This document shows positions 24,656-26,407 of a stretch of DNA of 26,407 nucleotides, piece by piece. Location: contig CABTWT010000007.1 in the NCBI GenBank assembly GCA_902488555.1, forward strand, positions 1-26,407, written 5' to 3'. Under the pieces are notes generated by a model. It was not told where the DNA came from. It did no database searches and worked only from the letters and a program-made list of their open reading frames with translations. Position 1 is the stretch's first letter. Every line of letters starts with the position of its first letter. The stretch comes from an uncultured Anaerococcus sp. (GTDB taxonomy: Bacteria; Bacillota_A; Clostridia; Tissierellales; Peptoniphilaceae). The position numbers and the translations under genes were made by a program.

Positions 24656-25875
24656 TGAATGCCATAATAGCCCAATCCGGTGGACCAACAAGCGTTATAA
24701 ATTCGTCCCTTGCTGGAGCCATTTCTGCCTATATTGAAAACGGCTTTGACCACATCTACCTTTCCTTAAATGGAATCGAAGGTATTATATCTGGAAATTA
24801 CAGGGAAGTTGATAAGGATAGTTTTATAAGAAATAAAATAAGCGAAAAGCTCATGGCTCGCCCTTCATCAATCCTTGGGTCTTGTAGGTTCAAGCTTTCA
24901 GATGATATGGAAGATGGGAATTACAAGCAAATATTTCAAACCCTAGAAGAACTTGAAATCACAAGTCTTGTTTACATAGGTGGCAACGACTCTATGGATA
25001 CCGTTATGAAGCTAAATTCCTACATGGACTGTAACAATATTTCTGGCATAAATGTGATTGGTTGTCCAAAGACTATAGACAACGACCTATGCCAGATGGA
25101 CCACTCCCCTGGATTTGGATCTGCTGCAAAGTTCATCAACCAAAGTCTCTTAACCCTAAGAACTGATGTGGATATCTATAATCTTAAGTCCGTTACTTTT
25201 GTGGAAATTATGGGAAGAAATGCTGGTTGGCTTGCAGCTTCATCTCTTCTTTCCAACCACCAAGCAGGAAAAGATGTTATAAACCTATTGTATCTTCCAG
25301 AAGATAATAAGTCCTTAGATGAAGTAATAGAAGAAATCAAAAAAGCTCTAAAAAGTGAAAACAACCTCATAGTTGCTCTTGCAGAAGGCTTCAGGGATAG
25401 GGAAAGACTTCTCGATAAGCCTATGTTTTCAAATACCGATGATGGTTTTAACCACAAAATAGTAGCAGGAGTTGGCCAAAGACTTGCCGATATCATAAGA
25501 AGTGACCTTCAAATCAAATCCCGTGCAGTAGAATTATCCATTCTTCAAAGGACAAATACCACAATAAGTAAAACCGATGCCAAAGAAGCCTACGAGCTCG
25601 GCTACAAGGCAGCAAAGCTATCAAAAGACAAAACAAATCTCATTCCAATACTAGTAAGAGAAGATGCTGACCAATACAAGGTCACATACACAGAAGTTAG
25701 ACCAGAGGAAATAGCCAATCTAGAAAAGAAAATCCCACAAGACTGGATTAAAGACAAAAATATCCTTTATGAAAAAATAGTAAACTACGTCTTGCCATTA
25801 ATTGAAGGTGAAGTAAATCAAAAATACAAAAACGGATTGCCAGTTTTTGTAAAACTTGATGATTTTATACTATAA
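24655..25875 (+). CDS. Phosphofructokinase, PPi-dependent type
   Basis: A 406-residue PfkA-superfamily enzyme converting fructose-6-phosphate and fructose-1,6-bisphosphate. The phosphoryl-donor region reads GGNDSMDT: Asp112 takes the place of the Gly found in ATP enzymes (GGDGS). The next motif is CPKTIDND, with Lys139 where ATP enzymes have Gly. This Asp plus Lys pair is the known mark of pyrophosphate-dependent enzymes, which work reversibly. The substrate motif MGRNAGWLA is intact. Asn111 replaces the usual Asp of GGD. It is longer than the 320-residue ATP enzymes. GAGG precedes the ATG, and a hairpin terminator follows. Donor use is a motif prediction; annotations as plain 6-phosphofructokinase would be less specific. 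Confidence 0.9.
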   Translation: MNAIIAQSGGPTSVINSSLAGAISAYIENGFDHIYLSLNGIEGIISGNYREVDKDSFIRNKISEKLMARPSSILGSCRFKLSDDMEDGNYKQIFQTLEELEITSLVYIGGNDSMDTVMKLNSYMDCNNISGINVIGCPKTIDNDLCQMDHSPGFGSAAKFINQSLLTLRTDVDIYNLKSVTFVEIMGRNAGWLAASSLLSNHQAGKDVINLLYLPEDNKSLDEVIEEIKKALKSENNLIVALAEGFRDRERLLDKPMFSNTDDGFNHKIVAGVGQRLADIIRSDLQIKSRAVELSILQRTNTTISKTDAKEAYELGYKAAKLSKDKTNLIPILVREDADQYKVTYTEVRPEEIANLEKKIPQDWIKDKNILYEKIVNYVLPLIEGEVNQKYKNGLPVFVKLDDFIL

Positions 25876-25916
25876 TAAAAAATGTTGCAGAACTTTATAA
25901 GACTGCAACTTTTTTT
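25876..25916. terminator. Bidirectional rho-independent terminator
   Basis: GTTGCAG (25884-25890) pairs with CTGCAAC (25903-25909) around a 12-base loop. Seven Ts follow on the plus strand, and A-rich sequence before the stem gives a T-run on the minus strand. It ends the convergent phosphofructokinase and DMT permease genes. Confidence 0.8.
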
Positions 25917-25924
25917 AATTCTTT

Positions 25925-26407
25925 CTAATTTTTTTTAAAGTCTACATTCAAAACCAAGGAACCTAGTATAACTAGGACTAGTCCTATAAACAAATTTCTT
26001 GTAAAAGATTCTCCAAGTATTAATACAGAGAGTATCGATCCAAATATTGGAATAAATAATTTGTACATACCCATTTCATTAGCAGAGTGATATTTAAGGA
26101 CTGTATTCCAGATCACATATGCCGTTGCCGAAATAAAGGCTCCATATACTAATAAGAGACCCGCTTTAGGGGTAAAGTCCAAGCCTTGAGGATAGAGGAT
26201 TTTCCCTATAATGATTAGGGGTATGGACCCTATGATAAATTGGCTTGCTGTAACCAAGTACTCATTTTGATTCTTGCCATTTTTCCTTACATAAACCGAA
26301 GATAGGGCATTGAAAAACGTTGATAAGAGGATTAGTCCCTCACCCCTAAGGTTGAAATTTGTACGCATCCCTCTTATTCCACCATTTACAACTATTATCC
26401 CTAAAGT
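25925..26407 (-). CDS. DMT/EamA-family permease, C-terminal part, cut by window edge
   Basis: The C-terminal half of a ten-helix drug/metabolite transporter. At least 160 residues are visible: one complete EamA repeat with five hydrophobic segments, including GLILLSTFFNALSSVYVRK and the family-typical end segment SVLILGESFTRNLFIGLVLVILG, then a short basic tail. An internal ATG exists at 26368, but the frame stays open through 13 more codons to the window edge with EamA-like sequence, so the true start lies outside. Whole family members have about 290-300 residues. The substrate is unknown. It converges on the phosphofructokinase gene and shares its terminator. Confidence 0.85.
   Translation of the reverse strand, partial: TLGIIVVNGGIRGMRTNFNLRGEGLILLSTFFNALSSVYVRKNGKNQNEYLVTASQFIIGSIPLIIIGKILYPQGLDFTPKAGLLLVYGAFISATAYVIWNTVLKYHSANEMGMYKLFIPIFGSILSVLILGESFTRNLFIGLVLVILGSLVLNVDFKKN

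Noticed and set aside
26366..26368. ATG at 26368 as the start of a short complete DMT protein
   Set aside because: The frame is open to the window edge with family-like sequence upstream, and half-size proteins of this type are unusual; the gene is cut by the window.

Overview
The window is AT-rich, with tightly packed genes on long same-strand runs, strong AGGAGG-type ribosome sites and several TTG/GTG starts. It carries PTS, PRD-regulator and LplABC-type genes typical of low-GC Firmicutes. Together with the PPi-type phosphofructokinase this suggests an anaerobic, host-associated member of the Tissierellia (Anaerococcus/Peptoniphilaceae-like). That placement is inference from gene content only.

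Layout. Positions 1-1867, all on the minus strand, hold an alpha/beta hydrolase followed by an overlapping LysR regulator, with a promoter pointing leftward out of the window. Positions 2009-23577 are a block of 16 minus-strand genes for uptake and breakdown of glycans. In transcription order they are: a YesL/DUF624 membrane protein; a GH123/DUF4091-type glycosidase; a PRD regulator with EIIB and EIIA domains; a GH4 6-phospho-glucosidase; a lactose/cellobiose-family PTS (IIC, IIA, IIB); an MsmK/UgpC-type ATPase; an LplB permease; a lipoprotein solute-binding protein; an LplC permease; a metallophosphoesterase; a GH92 alpha-mannosidase; a large GH2 beta-galactosidase; a NagE-like EIIBC; and NagA. 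From YesL to GH92 the gaps are 28 bases or less, or the genes overlap. A terminator-like hairpin lies between GH92 and GH2, and a strong terminator follows nagA. Positions 23578-23833 are a divergent promoter region full of short repeats. Positions 23834-25875 (plus strand) hold a Cof-type HAD phosphatase coupled to a PPi-type phosphofructokinase. A bidirectional hairpin separates them from a DMT/EamA permease cut by the right edge.

How it may work together (inference). None of the glycosidases has a signal peptide. Oligosaccharides would therefore enter intact through the ABC transporter and be trimmed inside the cell by GH92 (alpha-1,2-mannose), GH2 (beta-galactose) and GH123 (beta-HexNAc). 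GlcNAc would enter through NagE and be deacetylated by NagA, and a second, smaller glycoside would enter through the Lac-family PTS and be split by GH4. This looks like a host glycoconjugate (N-glycan or mucin-type) utilisation locus with two import routes under one PRD regulator. The metallophosphoesterase and the pairing of an alpha-type GH4 with a Lac-family PTS are the least explained parts. No tRNA, rRNA, CRISPR array, insertion sequence or phage gene was seen.
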